NCBI RefSeq assembly: GCF_030815985.1 | Contig: NZ_JAUSXM010000001.1 | Coordinates: 3,162,001 to 3,226,000, forward strand | DNA: 64,000 nt | Direction of reading: 5' to 3' | Source of the DNA: Paenibacillus sp. W2I17 | GTDB lineage: Bacteria; Bacillota; Bacilli; Paenibacillales; Paenibacillaceae | Shown: positions 24,446-32,832 of the stretch, piece by piece | How the letters are laid out: each line of letters begins with the position of its first letter | Position numbering within the stretch: position 1 is the stretch's first letter | Position numbers and translations under genes: made by a program | Notes under the pieces: model-generated | Seen by the model: only the letters and a program-made list of their open reading frames with translations | What the model was told of the DNA's origin: nothing | Databases searched by the model: none

Positions 24446-25348
24446 TCACGAATGAAAGGTACATTTGTACCCCGGACGATGAATCCGCTGTTGCAACGTC
24501 AGGTGAATCTGACCATTCAGATATGCATCCGTCTGCAGATCTGCCGTGATCTCATCCACCGTCACATACCGTGTGTTACCTTCGTGCTCTTTGCCACCCG
24601 TTTCAGTGATGGCAAGACGAGATTGCACTGCAAGTTGCTCTACCAACCGAGTAATGGTCTGGCGTGTTAACACCGAATGATCGGTTAGCACATGCCCAAT
24701 CCACTGTTGTCGAACCTCCAAAGCCGAAGTGCCTGCCATAGACGTGCTGTATCCAGCCAATCGCCATAACACAGACGGCATCTCATATCCTCCGGGCCAG
24801 GCATTACCATATACCGACCAGTTCGAGCCAAGCTCTTGCTGTGTCCAGCCTTGAAGCGCAGCTAACCACGCGTCCTCTGTTTCAACGAGAGCAGTTCCCG
24901 AGTCTTCGGGAACATACACTCCGAATCGCAGACTGCGTGTAAGCGTGCCAGACCCTGCATCCACCCGGTCACTATCTGAAGAACCCAAATAGATGCAAGT
25001 GAAGGCCTCACCTGCTTCATCCACCAGTCTTACCTGGTGTAACCCTTCAATTAGAAGGGCTGACCAAGCTTCCACTTGTTCAGCGCCACCATCTTCCGGA
25101 CGAGCGTATGGTGAAATTTTAATGATCCGTCGATATCCCGCCCAGGCAGACTTCGGCACCTCTTCCGCAAACGCAACCACGGCACAAGGCCCAGCCAACA
25201 CTTCGCCTGACGCGGGTACATCTAGCACATGACCGTCCCAATCTGGCACAAGTACCGCGAGCTTCTGTTTCAGCGTTTTTTTAATGAGCGTACTCATTTT
25301 ACTGGTGCTCACGGCAGTGCTAATTTCATTTCTCATAGACACATTCAT
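24446..25348 (-). CDS. First gene of cluster B, possible double tail terminator protein
   Basis: A 300-residue protein from MNVSMRNEIS at 25348, with GGGGGCGAA just before the ATG. No single family was recognised. Residues about 20-150 (LVPDWDGHVLDVPASGEVLAG, PKSAWAGYRRIIKISPYARP) look like one alpha/beta tail-completion domain, and residues 155-295 (a VLWRLAGYSTSM segment, IGHVLTDHSVLTRQTITRLVEQLAVQSRLAI and DEITADLQTDAYLNGQIHLTLQQRIHRP) look like a second one with the C-terminal strand pair typical of tail terminators. Its position equals the terminator gene of cluster A. The fusion is inferred. Confidence 0.5.
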   Translation of the reverse strand: MNVSMRNEISTAVSTSKMSTLIKKTLKQKLAVLVPDWDGHVLDVPASGEVLAGPCAVVAFAEEVPKSAWAGYRRIIKISPYARPEDGGAEQVEAWSALLIEGLHQVRLVDEAGEAFTCIYLGSSDSDRVDAGSGTLTRSLRFGVYVPEDSGTALVETEDAWLAALQGWTQQELGSNWSVYGNAWPGGYEMPSVLWRLAGYSTSMAGTSALEVRQQWIGHVLTDHSVLTRQTITRLVEQLAVQSRLAITETGGKEHEGNTRYVTVDEITADLQTDAYLNGQIHLTLQQRIHRPGYKCTFHS

Positions 25349-25429
25349 TTCGCCCCCTTTGGCTGCAAGTTTGAGATCTGCCCACACCGTGCAGCGACAA
25401 TGCAGCAGCAGTAGACTCCCCCTTTTAAC

Positions 25430-25561
25430 TCAGAGTCTGTATTCCAACCGAACCAGTACCGGGACTTCATTCACCGCATCAAAAAGACCGGCCACCTGGC
25501 CGGTCTGTACATTAGCGTATGTGCTTTCGGTGCGTCCCTTGTTATTGATCCGATAATACAA
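25430..25561 (-). pseudogene. Small decayed ORF in degenerate repeat copy 1
   Basis: A 43-codon frame from a TTG with AAAGGG seven bases upstream encodes YYRINNKGRTESTYANVQTG and ends in VPVLVRLEYRL. The codon-level similarity to a frame in the second repeat copy (WYYRISSKEDTPTAHT) suggests both descend from a longer gene whose upstream part now has stops. A hairpin with a T run lies inside the frame, so it may also be simply a terminator region. I favour a remnant. Confidence 0.4.
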
Positions 25562-25615
25562 TCTTACACCCTTTCATCCCTAGCGCGGATGGTGTTCCGT
25601 ACGACTTCGGTGCGA
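25482..25615 (-). repeat. Degenerate repeat copy 1 with terminator hairpin
   Basis: About 130 bp similar to 28045-28172 in the same orientation, including CTGATCCGATAATAC-like and GTACGGA-like blocks. It contains the hairpin ACCGGCC..GGCCGGT at 25487-25505 followed on the minus strand by TTTTT, a good rho-independent terminator for transcripts entering from the right. The pair flanks the DUF3139/DUF4127 genes. Confidence 0.6.
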
Positions 25616-25776
25616 TTAAGGGAGACGTTCGGGTGGAAAAAAGACGATTCTGGAATCATCATTTTAAAGAATACCTAAGTAAGCTTTAAGATCAAATAAT
25701 TGATAAATTTATCCAAATATATTAATATTTTATTATCAAATTCATTGTCGCTTACGTAAAAGAAGGAGAAATACCT

Positions 25777-26121
25777 ATGAGTAAAACATTCAAGATCACT
25801 TCACTTGTCATCTTAGCATTTATACTCGGGATATCCTGCTGGGCCTACTTCGGACTGCTTGGTAATCCGCTGAAGAAAAATGATGCTGAACAACAGGTAA
25901 CCACTTACCTGATTGAACAGAAAGGTTATTCACCCGAACAGCTTATCGAAGTACAAGGTACTTACTCCTCAAAAAGTTCTGAAGCACCTTACGGTGCCTC
26001 CGTAACATTCGCGGATGAACTCGAAGCGAAGTATCAATATATCATTTTTAACAATGGCGAGATTAAGCAGTACAGTCATACCAGTGATGATCCCAAACAT
26101 GAGGAGCCCATGGTGAGATAA
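25777..26121 (+). CDS. DUF3139 family membrane-anchored protein
   Basis: A 114-residue protein with one N-terminal membrane segment (residues 7-27, ITSLVILAFILGISCWAYFG) followed by a small extracellular domain. The motif LIEQKGYSPEQLIEVQGTYS and the final YQYIIFNNGEIKQYSH are typical of DUF3139 proteins of Bacilli. The start follows AAGAAGGAGAAATACCT. It converges on the DUF4127 gene with only four bases between stops. Function is unknown for the family. Confidence 0.8.
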   Translation: MSKTFKITSLVILAFILGISCWAYFGLLGNPLKKNDAEQQVTTYLIEQKGYSPEQLIEVQGTYSSKSSEAPYGASVTFADELEAKYQYIIFNNGEIKQYSHTSDDPKHEEPMVR

Positions 26122-26125
26122 CAGT

Positions 26126-27976
26126 TTAGTTCAGCGTAACCTGCGGGTTCAACGTAATCTCAAATGCACGCCCCCAGATGAAATCGGGATTTCCATATTC
26201 CAGCAGCGCACTGCCATACGTCGCATAGGACAATTCGTCATTACAGATCTGCTTAATCGCCACATTACCTGTCTGGAAGGCTGTTTTATTCGCAAGCGCC
26301 GTGGTATAAGTCTGCATCAAATCACGGAGCAATGTTTGCAAATGGGCATAGTCTTCCTCCGAGTTGAACAGCAACATATTTTGATCCGAAAGGGTAGCCA
26401 CGTTGGTATACAGCGCATGAGCTCGGGAATACGTGCGGATCTCTGCAATCGCTACCGCTTTGTAGTAGTAATCCTTCAGGAAACGCTTAAACAACAACGA
26501 GCCATGCGCATTCATCGCATCACGCAACTTATGCTCATGCTTCTCTGTTGTGATCAACGCGTACCTGGACTGCCCCATACCTACAGCAATACCGATCTTG
26601 TTACCTGGCGTATTCCATGCACTATAACCCAGAACCCGTCCGGTATATGGACTGTTGAGCAATGCTTCAGCAACATCAACATTGGCTGGTCCTTTACCCA
26701 CAAAATCAATCAATACCGAAGGCAGACCTTGCTCACTATTCAGCGTCAACTGCCCCAACGCAGCCTGCACCTGATCCAGAGCGGTAATCGCAATAATCTC
26801 AATGTCGATGCCCGTGTTCTCCCCGGAATTACCCGGGTGACCTTTCGTCATACGATTCAGTTCGGAGGCCATGTCAAACGGGACAACTTGATCGGCTGCT
26901 ACAGCCACTAGCTGTTCATTTTCCATGCCAGCACCCACATCCGTCACCACCTCCGGTTCAGGATATGCCGAATCCGCTACAAGCACACCACCCACAATAT
27001 CCACATGACGAACCACATTCTCGTGTACATCCATGTATTCATACGTGTTAATGATGGTATTGCCGTGAGGACCAAAATATTTCACTGCGTAACGTGTCTT
27101 CGCCCCGCCTCGGAACAACTGGTTAGCCATGCGAGCGACCAAAGCGTGCCCCAGACCATCCGCATCCGGCAAGATGATGGCACGATCCGGATTTTGTCCA
27201 TTGGTTCCACCTAGCCATTCATTAATCCGTGCTTCTACATATTTGATTTCATTGATCTGAACACCCTGCGTGTTGGCATCGTCGACTCCAACCGCGAGGA
27301 AATCGATATAACCTGTGCGAGCCAGCTGATCTAAAATGTACAGATTTGTTTTGAATTTATGCTGTCTTGTATTGTAATACTGTTCTTTATCAAAATAGGT
27401 CGTTGTCCCATATTCCACTCCATCCGGGGACAGGTTATAACCTTCGATAATATCCTCAAACTCAGTGGATGTCTGACGTGGCTGCTGCATCAACGCACGG
27501 GACTCATTATATGCATCAAGCGCCAAGCCATCTGCAAACGAGGTCGTAGCCAAACGCATGATGGTGTCCATTACAAATACGGGTTTGCGTGGATATTTCT
27601 GCTTGATCACGCGGATCACATCCAGCAAACGCGTCGTCTCATCATCGTATTCTGGATAGGCGCCTCCTCCATCTTCACGGAGCTGACGACTGCCAATCAG
27701 ACCGCCATAAGCGAGCATATCGGATGAGATAATGAATCCGTCGACCTTGGCAGCATGTTTCAGAATAAAGTCGTGAATCTTGGACGGTTTGCCATAAACC
27801 GGCGTGGAGGTGCCGAGCAGCGTTGTGCCATCTACGGTTTTCTCCGAGTCCAGACGATTCTTAATATCACTCAGGTTCGGTGTAACGATATGGATACCGG
27901 CTGCTTTCCCTTGCACAATCACATCATCCAGATTCGCTGGACGATCATCCAGTGGAACATACAATACTGTTTTCAT
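26126..27976 (-). CDS. DUF4127 family protein
   Basis: A 616-residue soluble protein with the DUF4127 signature start VLYVPLDDRPANLDDV and the later LLGTSTPVYGKPSKIHDFIL, VDGFIISSDMLAYGGLIGSR and YIDFLAVGVDDANTQGVQINE motifs. The conserved Asp and Ser/Asp clusters look like a metal or phosphate site of an alkaline-phosphatase-like or hydrolase fold, but no reaction is known. No signal peptide. The start has AACAGGAGGCTACGTGAT before ATG. Monocistronic. Confidence 0.85.
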   Translation of the reverse strand: MKTVLYVPLDDRPANLDDVIVQGKAAGIHIVTPNLSDIKNRLDSEKTVDGTTLLGTSTPVYGKPSKIHDFILKHAAKVDGFIISSDMLAYGGLIGSRQLREDGGGAYPEYDDETTRLLDVIRVIKQKYPRKPVFVMDTIMRLATTSFADGLALDAYNESRALMQQPRQTSTEFEDIIEGYNLSPDGVEYGTTTYFDKEQYYNTRQHKFKTNLYILDQLARTGYIDFLAVGVDDANTQGVQINEIKYVEARINEWLGGTNGQNPDRAIILPDADGLGHALVARMANQLFRGGAKTRYAVKYFGPHGNTIINTYEYMDVHENVVRHVDIVGGVLVADSAYPEPEVVTDVGAGMENEQLVAVAADQVVPFDMASELNRMTKGHPGNSGENTGIDIEIIAITALDQVQAALGQLTLNSEQGLPSVLIDFVGKGPANVDVAEALLNSPYTGRVLGYSAWNTPGNKIGIAVGMGQSRYALITTEKHEHKLRDAMNAHGSLLFKRFLKDYYYKAVAIAEIRTYSRAHALYTNVATLSDQNMLLFNSEEDYAHLQTLLRDLMQTYTTALANKTAFQTGNVAIKQICNDELSYATYGSALLEYGNPDFIWGRAFEITLNPQVTLN

Positions 27977-28044
27977 ATCACGTAGCCTCCTGTTATCTAA
28001 TTAGTCTTATTACCCGATCAGGGCAAGGATGCAATCACCGAATT

Positions 28045-28172
28045 AAAAAACCGGCCCCATGGCCGGTCCGTACTTTAGCGTATGAGCTGTCGGTGTGTCT
28101 TCCTTGCTGCTGATCCGATAATACCATTTTACCGCCTTTTCCCACTCGCGCTGACGGTAATCCGTACGGATA
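28045..28172 (-). repeat. Degenerate repeat copy 2 with terminator hairpin
   Basis: Second copy of the element at 25482. The hairpin ACCGGCC-ATG-GGGCCGGT (minus strand) ends in TTTTTT. Reading from the right, a 50-codon frame without a start encodes DFIRTDYRQREWEKAVKWYY and RISSKEDTPTAHTLKYGPAM, then stops; a one-base gap against copy 1 shows frame decay. It could serve as a terminator for minus transcripts. Confidence 0.55.
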
Positions 28173-28316
28173 AAGTCTATTTGCTGACGCCTTCACAGCG
28201 GTTAAAAGTCGGTTTCTTGCGAGAAACTCCTAGCGGATAATCCAACCAAACCATTCCTGATGATGTTTATATGATATAAGCAGCTTTTCCAATCCTATGT
28301 ACAATAAAGGATGGGT

Positions 28317-28805
28317 ATGATCATGAATAAAAGGCATTTCTTCTATCTTTGGATTGCTGTGACCAGTTATATGGCGGGTCCCGCTATGTATGCTTTAACA
28401 ATGTACATCTTATATCAGGAAACAGATGTTGTAACGACATCACTCATTGGATGGACCGCGGCAACATTCTTATCCGTTGGCATCCTGTTTATCCTGATCA
28501 CAGTAATTATGCTTCGAGTGTTAAACATCTATTATTTCTGGCTGCAAACCCTGCTCTTCGAGCTGCTTTTCCTTGCGCTAGTCTATATGACCACTGTTCT
28601 TCTTGGGGCTGGCAACACAGGACTGCCCAAGCTATCCTTTCCATTTACACCCGAAGGCGTTTCCTTATGGATGTTCTGGGGGAGTATTGCACTTATGAGT
28701 TCCTGGGGAATATGGGCAGCGCGTCAGCCTATACGAAAATCACCATACATGCTGGTGTCCAGAGTCATTTTGATCCTGTTTATCCTTGAAATTTGGCCCC
28801 GTTAA
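28317..28805 (+). CDS. Small integral membrane protein, four segments
   Basis: No family recognised. The 162-residue product has four hydrophobic segments (about residues 10-30, 40-65, 72-92 and 108-130, plus a last one near 140-158) and few charges, so it lies in the cytoplasmic membrane. Three in-frame ATGs compete; 28317 has AAAGG six bases upstream, 28323 lies farther away. It is followed by a shared hairpin terminator and converges with the next gene. Confidence 0.7.
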   Translation: MIMNKRHFFYLWIAVTSYMAGPAMYALTMYILYQETDVVTTSLIGWTAATFLSVGILFILITVIMLRVLNIYYFWLQTLLFELLFLALVYMTTVLLGAGNTGLPKLSFPFTPEGVSLWMFWGSIALMSSWGIWAARQPIRKSPYMLVSRVILILFILEIWPR

Positions 28806-28850
28806 AAAGATGCAGGCTGCCCACGATTCGGTAGACCAGAATGATGCCAA

Positions 28851-28894
28851 AAAGGGATGTCCTCCGTCAAACTCATGACTGACGGACACCCCTT
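28851..28894. terminator. Bidirectional hairpin terminator
   Basis: AAGGGATGTCCTCCGTCA pairs with TGACGGACACCCCTT around a ten-base loop, between two convergent genes. T- and A-rich flanks are modest, so it is probably used in both directions. Confidence 0.7.
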
Positions 28895-28913
28895 CTGAAA
28901 TGTATGTTTTATC

Positions 28914-29864
28914 TCACGCGATGATATAACGAAATTTCTCCCATGTTTCCGGTACAGGCTCCCCGTTCTTCGCATGATGATAGAAGCTGAACGGGAATTT
29001 GAATACATGACCTCCGTTCCAGTCACGGGAACGTCTGTCGGTGAGCCAATATTCCAGCTCATGAGGGAGCGCCACGGATCGTTCCGCTCGTTCCAGTGGC
29101 AGCAGGTCTACGGATGATTGCAATGTCGGCATCTCCTGTTCAATATCCACATTTCGGCTTAAGCGTAGTGCCTTCACCATGGTAAGGAAAGGCGGGATGC
29201 CTTTGTAGAATAATGCAGGATATCCCAGTTCATATAATATATTAAGCGCATGTCCGTAGGTGAGCATATGACCAATCAGGTCATGATGTGCTTCCGCGTG
29301 ATAGATGGTCTGGAACGCCCCAAGTTCATCCAGAATCAAACGTGACAACTGAACTGGATCATCAATCTCGGGGAAACCATCGCTTTTTTCCGGCTTCAGA
29401 CTGCGAATTTCTTTCATCGTTGTGTTCATCCAGGATCTTCCCGGGATGGTTCGATCAAATGAATCGATCAGTTCAACCAACCGACCAATATCCTCCGTAG
29501 TGCCCCATCCATCCAGTTCACGAATGGCTTTCAGACTGATTGCCCCGTAGATGGCCTGGTGTCCAACCCAGTGCAGCTCTCCAATCGTTCGATCCAATGC
29601 GTCCGTAATACGCGCTTCGGCATCTTCCCTGGGCATCATCTCACCAATCGGAGAGGTCTGACCAGGGCTGATTCCATGCTGGCGAAGCATGGCTTTTGCT
29701 TCGGCGGTAACACTGCCGGCGGCAAGGGCAGTGAGACGATTTTCCCGTAACCAAAAATATGCCGCAATCGCACCCGCCCCATAATGGGCGTGCCACAGAT
29801 CTCCTGTACGTTCCCGACTGGAAACGATAATCGCTAGTCCCTCTTCCAACAAACGTCGATCCAA
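28914..29864 (-). CDS. Unrecognised 316-residue protein
   Basis: No family recognised. I prefer the TTG at 29864 (MDRRLLEEGLAIIV), which has AGGGTGG eight bases upstream; a GTG at 29876 lies on top of that site and an in-frame stop precedes it. The product is soluble and rich in helices, with Trp/His-containing motifs (RTGDLWHAHYGAGAIAAYFW, GELHWVGHQAIYGAISL, FQTIYHAEAHHDLIGHMLTY) whose spacing suggests a His-rich catalytic or metal site. A MITE-like element ends 44 bp upstream of the start and may supply or have replaced its promoter. Confidence 0.7.
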   Translation of the reverse strand: MDRRLLEEGLAIIVSSRERTGDLWHAHYGAGAIAAYFWLRENRLTALAAGSVTAEAKAMLRQHGISPGQTSPIGEMMPREDAEARITDALDRTIGELHWVGHQAIYGAISLKAIRELDGWGTTEDIGRLVELIDSFDRTIPGRSWMNTTMKEIRSLKPEKSDGFPEIDDPVQLSRLILDELGAFQTIYHAEAHHDLIGHMLTYGHALNILYELGYPALFYKGIPPFLTMVKALRLSRNVDIEQEMPTLQSSVDLLPLERAERSVALPHELEYWLTDRRSRDWNGGHVFKFPFSFYHHAKNGEPVPETWEKFRYIIA

Positions 29865-29907
29865 GCCTGCCACCACCCTTCATCATATGTAAGTCCATCA
29901 GAGAAAC

Positions 29908-30094
29908 TATATAAGTTGAACTAAGATTATTTACACTGACACTACGATGACAGAACAACCTTCCAATCACTGTTATCCCCAGATTTTTCGATTCCCTTTC
30001 CTAAGAGAAAATCCGGTGATCAATGTGAACGCTTCGCTTTTTCGGTTTTTTTCTGTCCTCTCCGTTATCGTGTAAATGTAGTTCAACTTATATA
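29908..30094. mobile_element. MITE-like element, family TATATAAGTTGAACTA, copy 1
   Basis: A 187-bp element with perfect 16-bp inverted ends: TATATAAGTTGAACTA (29908-29923) and TAGTTCAACTTATATA (30079-30094). The inner halves are also partly complementary (TTTACACTG... GATGACAGAACAACC against the inverse of ...CTGTCCTCTCCGTTATC), so the whole can fold as one long hairpin. The ends begin and finish with TA, consistent with an IS630/Tc1-like TA target. No coding capacity. Confidence 0.75.
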
Positions 30095-30177
30095 TCCTAA
30101 TTAATAAATAAAGCGTTTACTTCTATAACATGATGGAAATGCTCCACATATGCCCGTTTTGCCCCGGAATGCAAAGT

Positions 30178-30813
30178 TTAGCCAATTCGAAGCTTGCCTA
30201 CGCCATGGATGGATACTTCCAGCGGATAGATCTCTGCTTTTTGCTTGGAGAAAAACCACGTCCGATCCTTCTTCACCACAATAAATAAACCATGTACATC
30301 TCCTACAGGAGCAAAGGTATCACTAACCTCACCCCAGCGCGTGAGTCCAATCCGCTGAAGCTCATTCACCGTAGACAGAACATCATCCGCCACCAGTCCA
30401 ACCTCACACACCTGTAATATATCTTGAGTCGAGAAGTCATGGTCACTCTCGTTTTGAATACGATGATGAGCAATCAGCTCGATAATATTGCCTGCCGGAT
30501 CTTCGAAATAGAGAGAATGAGAGTCCCAATTAGCAGAGTACGTCTCATCCCGATTTCCTTCCCTGCTTAAAACAACACGTGATGTAGCCCACTGCTTCGC
30601 TTGCTTGAACCGATTCGTTGGAATCAACCAGGCCACAAGATAAAAGGGCTCATGATCTGTTTCACCCTGTTTGAAAATCATCTTTGTCCTTCCAACCTGC
30701 AGGTTGAAGGTCTGATCTGTCGCATTGGACACCACCATTCCCAACGTATCACGATAAAAATGCTTGAGGTCCTCCAGCCGTGTTGTATATAACTTTAATT
30801 CTTCAATCATCAT
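30178..30813 (-). CDS. VOC superfamily (glyoxalase-like) protein, two-domain
   Basis: A 211-residue protein from an ATG at 30813 that overlaps the preceding gene (ATATGATG) with GGAG eight bases upstream. It has two beta-alpha-beta-beta-beta units: LKLYTTRLEDLKHFYRDTLGM ... YFEDPAGNIIELIAHH, with metal-ligand-type His and Glu, then VCEVGLVADDVLSTVNELQR. VOC proteins bind a metal and act on small electrophiles, aromatics or antibiotics; the substrate here is unknown. Third gene of the FMN reductase operon. Confidence 0.8.
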   Translation of the reverse strand: MMIEELKLYTTRLEDLKHFYRDTLGMVVSNATDQTFNLQVGRTKMIFKQGETDHEPFYLVAWLIPTNRFKQAKQWATSRVVLSREGNRDETYSANWDSHSLYFEDPAGNIIELIAHHRIQNESDHDFSTQDILQVCEVGLVADDVLSTVNELQRIGLTRWGEVSDTFAPVGDVHGLFIVVKKDRTWFFSKQKAEIYPLEVSIHGVGKLRIG

Positions 30814-31268
30814 ATGTTCTTCTCCTGCATCTCCTCCCACTTACTCCATGGCACCATACCAAGTTCAGGCTTCGCTTCATCCGGGAGCATGGCGATGAAT
30901 TCAAGCAAATGACCATCCGGATCGGTAAAATACACAGATACCGCAGGCATCCAGCCGAAGACGTACAGTTCACCGATATCATCATTCAGGAAGTTCTGTG
31001 TCTTGATTCCTTTGTTCTCCAAGTGAGCCACCGCATGTTTCATATCCTCCAGAGATACATGAAAAGCAAAGTGCTGACGCTTCACCTCGGAAGGTTCCTT
31101 TTGCCACAATCCCAGCATGGCATTGCCTTTTCCACCAATCCAGTAGAAGGAGTTTCCACGTTCTTTCTGCCCGTAGGCATGAGGTAAACCTAGGACCGTT
31201 TCATAGAAGTGATGGGATCTCTCCAGATCCGTCACGTTTAGATGTGTTTCAAATATGCCTGTAATCAT
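30810..31268 (-). CDS. VOC superfamily protein, FosB/YwbC-like
   Basis: A 152-residue VOC protein from MITGIFETHLNVTDLERSHH, the ATG at 31268 having AGAGG nine bases upstream. It carries the glyoxalase pattern HLNVTDLERSHHFYETVLGL ... KRQHFAFHVSLEDMKHAVAHL ... AVSVYFTDPDGHLLEFIAML with His and Glu at the usual metal-binding positions. It may be a lyase, dioxygenase or thiol transferase. Middle gene of a three-gene operon with a flavin reductase, suggesting shared handling of a redox-active toxin. Confidence 0.83.
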   Translation of the reverse strand: MITGIFETHLNVTDLERSHHFYETVLGLPHAYGQKERGNSFYWIGGKGNAMLGLWQKEPSEVKRQHFAFHVSLEDMKHAVAHLENKGIKTQNFLNDDIGELYVFGWMPAVSVYFTDPDGHLLEFIAMLPDEAKPELGMVPWSKWEEMQEKNI

Positions 31269-31315
31269 AATGCTCAACCTCTTTTCCTTTTCCGATTTTT
31301 CATCTTCCTTGGTTC

Positions 31316-31891
31316 TCAACTCATGGTAGAATTCCGCGCATTCGTTAACGTCTGGGCCAGATTTAAAAACGATCCAATAACCCGCTGCACCCGGTCCTCT
31401 ATATCCTGACTGCCTTCGTACTCTTCGTATCCGTCAAATGTTGCTTCGAATCGTCTACGCTGCGCACCACCAATGGATATCCACTCCTGGGCATTAATGC
31501 CATGCAGATTGCGAACAATCGCTTGCAGTTGTAAAAGCGAACTTACCCCCACCGCTCCGCCAGAAGAGCTGATGGACAGGACAGGCTTGCCGCTGAAATG
31601 AGCCTGACTCAGGTGATCCAGTGCATTTTTGAGCACACCGCTAATACTGCCGTGATACTCTGGTGTAGACAGGATGATTGCATCAGCCGCGAGCATACGT
31701 GTATTCAGGTCTGCCAGATGTTCATGACCCGCTTGTTTTTCATCTGGTGCGTAGAATGGAAGTGGCGTCTGATACAGATCAAACAGGCTGGCCTGATGTC
31801 CCTGACCTCGAATAATCTCCACAGCATACTCTCCCAGACGTGTACTGGTTGCATTGTTCCGATTGCTGCCTGCCAAAATAACAATATTCAT
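31316..31891 (-). CDS. NADPH-dependent FMN reductase family protein
   Basis: A 191-residue flavodoxin-like protein with the phosphate-binding GSNRNNATSTRLGEYAV loop, the segment LSTPEYHGSISGVLKNALDHL and SISSSGGAVGVSSLLQLQAIVRNLHG, all typical of NADPH-dependent FMN reductases/azoreductases such as YhdA/AzoR1. It transfers electrons from NAD(P)H to flavin or quinone/azo substrates. First gene of the VOC operon; SD is GGAGAGTGACATGA. Confidence 0.88.
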   Translation of the reverse strand: MNIVILAGSNRNNATSTRLGEYAVEIIRGQGHQASLFDLYQTPLPFYAPDEKQAGHEHLADLNTRMLAADAIILSTPEYHGSISGVLKNALDHLSQAHFSGKPVLSISSSGGAVGVSSLLQLQAIVRNLHGINAQEWISIGGAQRRRFEATFDGYEEYEGSQDIEDRVQRVIGSFLNLAQTLTNARNSTMS

Positions 31892-32020
31892 TCATGTCAC
31901 TCTCCTTGGTTTTTTAATAATTCAAACTCTCATGTTTCAACCGATCTGTTATTTCTACTCTTATCTTACCTTTCTTTGGCATCCAAATCGTCAGTAGATA
32001 GACTTAACTTGAAATACAAA

Positions 32021-32045
32021 AAAACTCAACCTTTAGGTTGAGTTT
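32021..32045 (-). terminator. Rho-independent terminator of the two-component operon
   Basis: AAACTCAACC / GGTTGAGTTT forms a perfect ten-base stem with a four-base loop, followed on the minus strand by a run of seven T. It begins 35 bp after the response regulator stop. Confidence 0.9.
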
Positions 32046-32079
32046 ATACGACTTAAGTATGAACATATGTCGGAATTGG

Positions 32080-32814
32080 TCAGACGACCCAGCCATTTCT
32101 TACGGCATGAAGAGCCGCTTGCGTCCGATCCGCCAGTCCCAGTTTGTCGAGCAGATGACTGACATGTGTTTTGACCGTTTTTTCGGTGATGACCAATTGA
32201 ACTGCAATTTCCTTGTTGCTCAATCCTTGAGCAATCAGCCCCAAAACTTCTTGTTCACGGCGAGTGAGCATATCCAGTCCGCCAAGAGACGCTTCAGTTG
32301 ATTTCCCCTTCTGCTTTGGCTCCTGATGTTGACTGTCTGCTGACTGATCTGTCGGTATATCCTGTGGTTGCTGTTCATTTATAGACCAATCGGATGAAGC
32401 CATCACATGCATCAATTGACCTGCTGCGGCAGGATGCAATTCTACCTGACCTGCATGCACATTACGAATGGCCACAGCCAGATCCTCCGGTTCAATATCC
32501 TTGAGTAGATATCCTTTCACCCCTGCACGAACAGCCGGAACCACATGATCCTGATCCGAAAACGATGTGAGCACAATGATTCGCGTTGCTGGCATTATTG
32601 CACGCAATCGCCTTGCTGTTTCAATTCCGTCCATGACCGGCATATGCAGATCCATTAATACCACGTCAGGTTTTAACGCTTCCGCCTGCGCCAGTGCTTC
32701 CTGCCCGTTCGATGCTTCACCGACAACCTCCATGTCTTGCTGTGTGGTCAAAAAAACGTGCAGCCCCCGTCTAACCATCGCGTGATCATCTGCAAGCAAA
32801 ATCGTAATCGGCAT
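32080..32814 (-). CDS. NarL/FixJ-family response regulator
   Basis: A 244-residue regulator: receiver domain at 1-125 with the acidic pocket DDH, phospho-acceptor Asp in DVVLMDLHMPVMDG (about residue 55) and Lys in GVKGYLLKD (about 105), then a long Gln/Ser-rich linker (about 145-180), then a LuxR-type HTH (LTRREQEVLGLIAQGLSNKEIAVQL...VKTHVSHLLDKLGL). It is read by the histidine kinase whose gene is 18 bp upstream. The linker is unusually long for the family. Target genes are unknown; the operon ends in a strong terminator. Confidence 0.93.
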   Translation of the reverse strand: MPITILLADDHAMVRRGLHVFLTTQQDMEVVGEASNGQEALAQAEALKPDVVLMDLHMPVMDGIETARRLRAIMPATRIIVLTSFSDQDHVVPAVRAGVKGYLLKDIEPEDLAVAIRNVHAGQVELHPAAAGQLMHVMASSDWSINEQQPQDIPTDQSADSQHQEPKQKGKSTEASLGGLDMLTRREQEVLGLIAQGLSNKEIAVQLVITEKTVKTHVSHLLDKLGLADRTQAALHAVRNGWVV

Positions 32815-32832
32815 CTCTTCTTCCCCCTGACT

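Noticed and set aside
13814..25348. Cluster B as a recent tandem duplication of cluster A
   Set aside because: Although gene order is the same, sheath, hub, tape measure and fibre proteins differ greatly and lengths change; only short cores match, so the two clusters are old paralogues or separate acquisitions.
29641..29970. 109-codon frame with a better ATG overlapping the 316-residue gene
   Set aside because: It runs in another frame of the gene, starts within the MITE-like element and gives a low-complexity sequence; the long frame has clear protein character.
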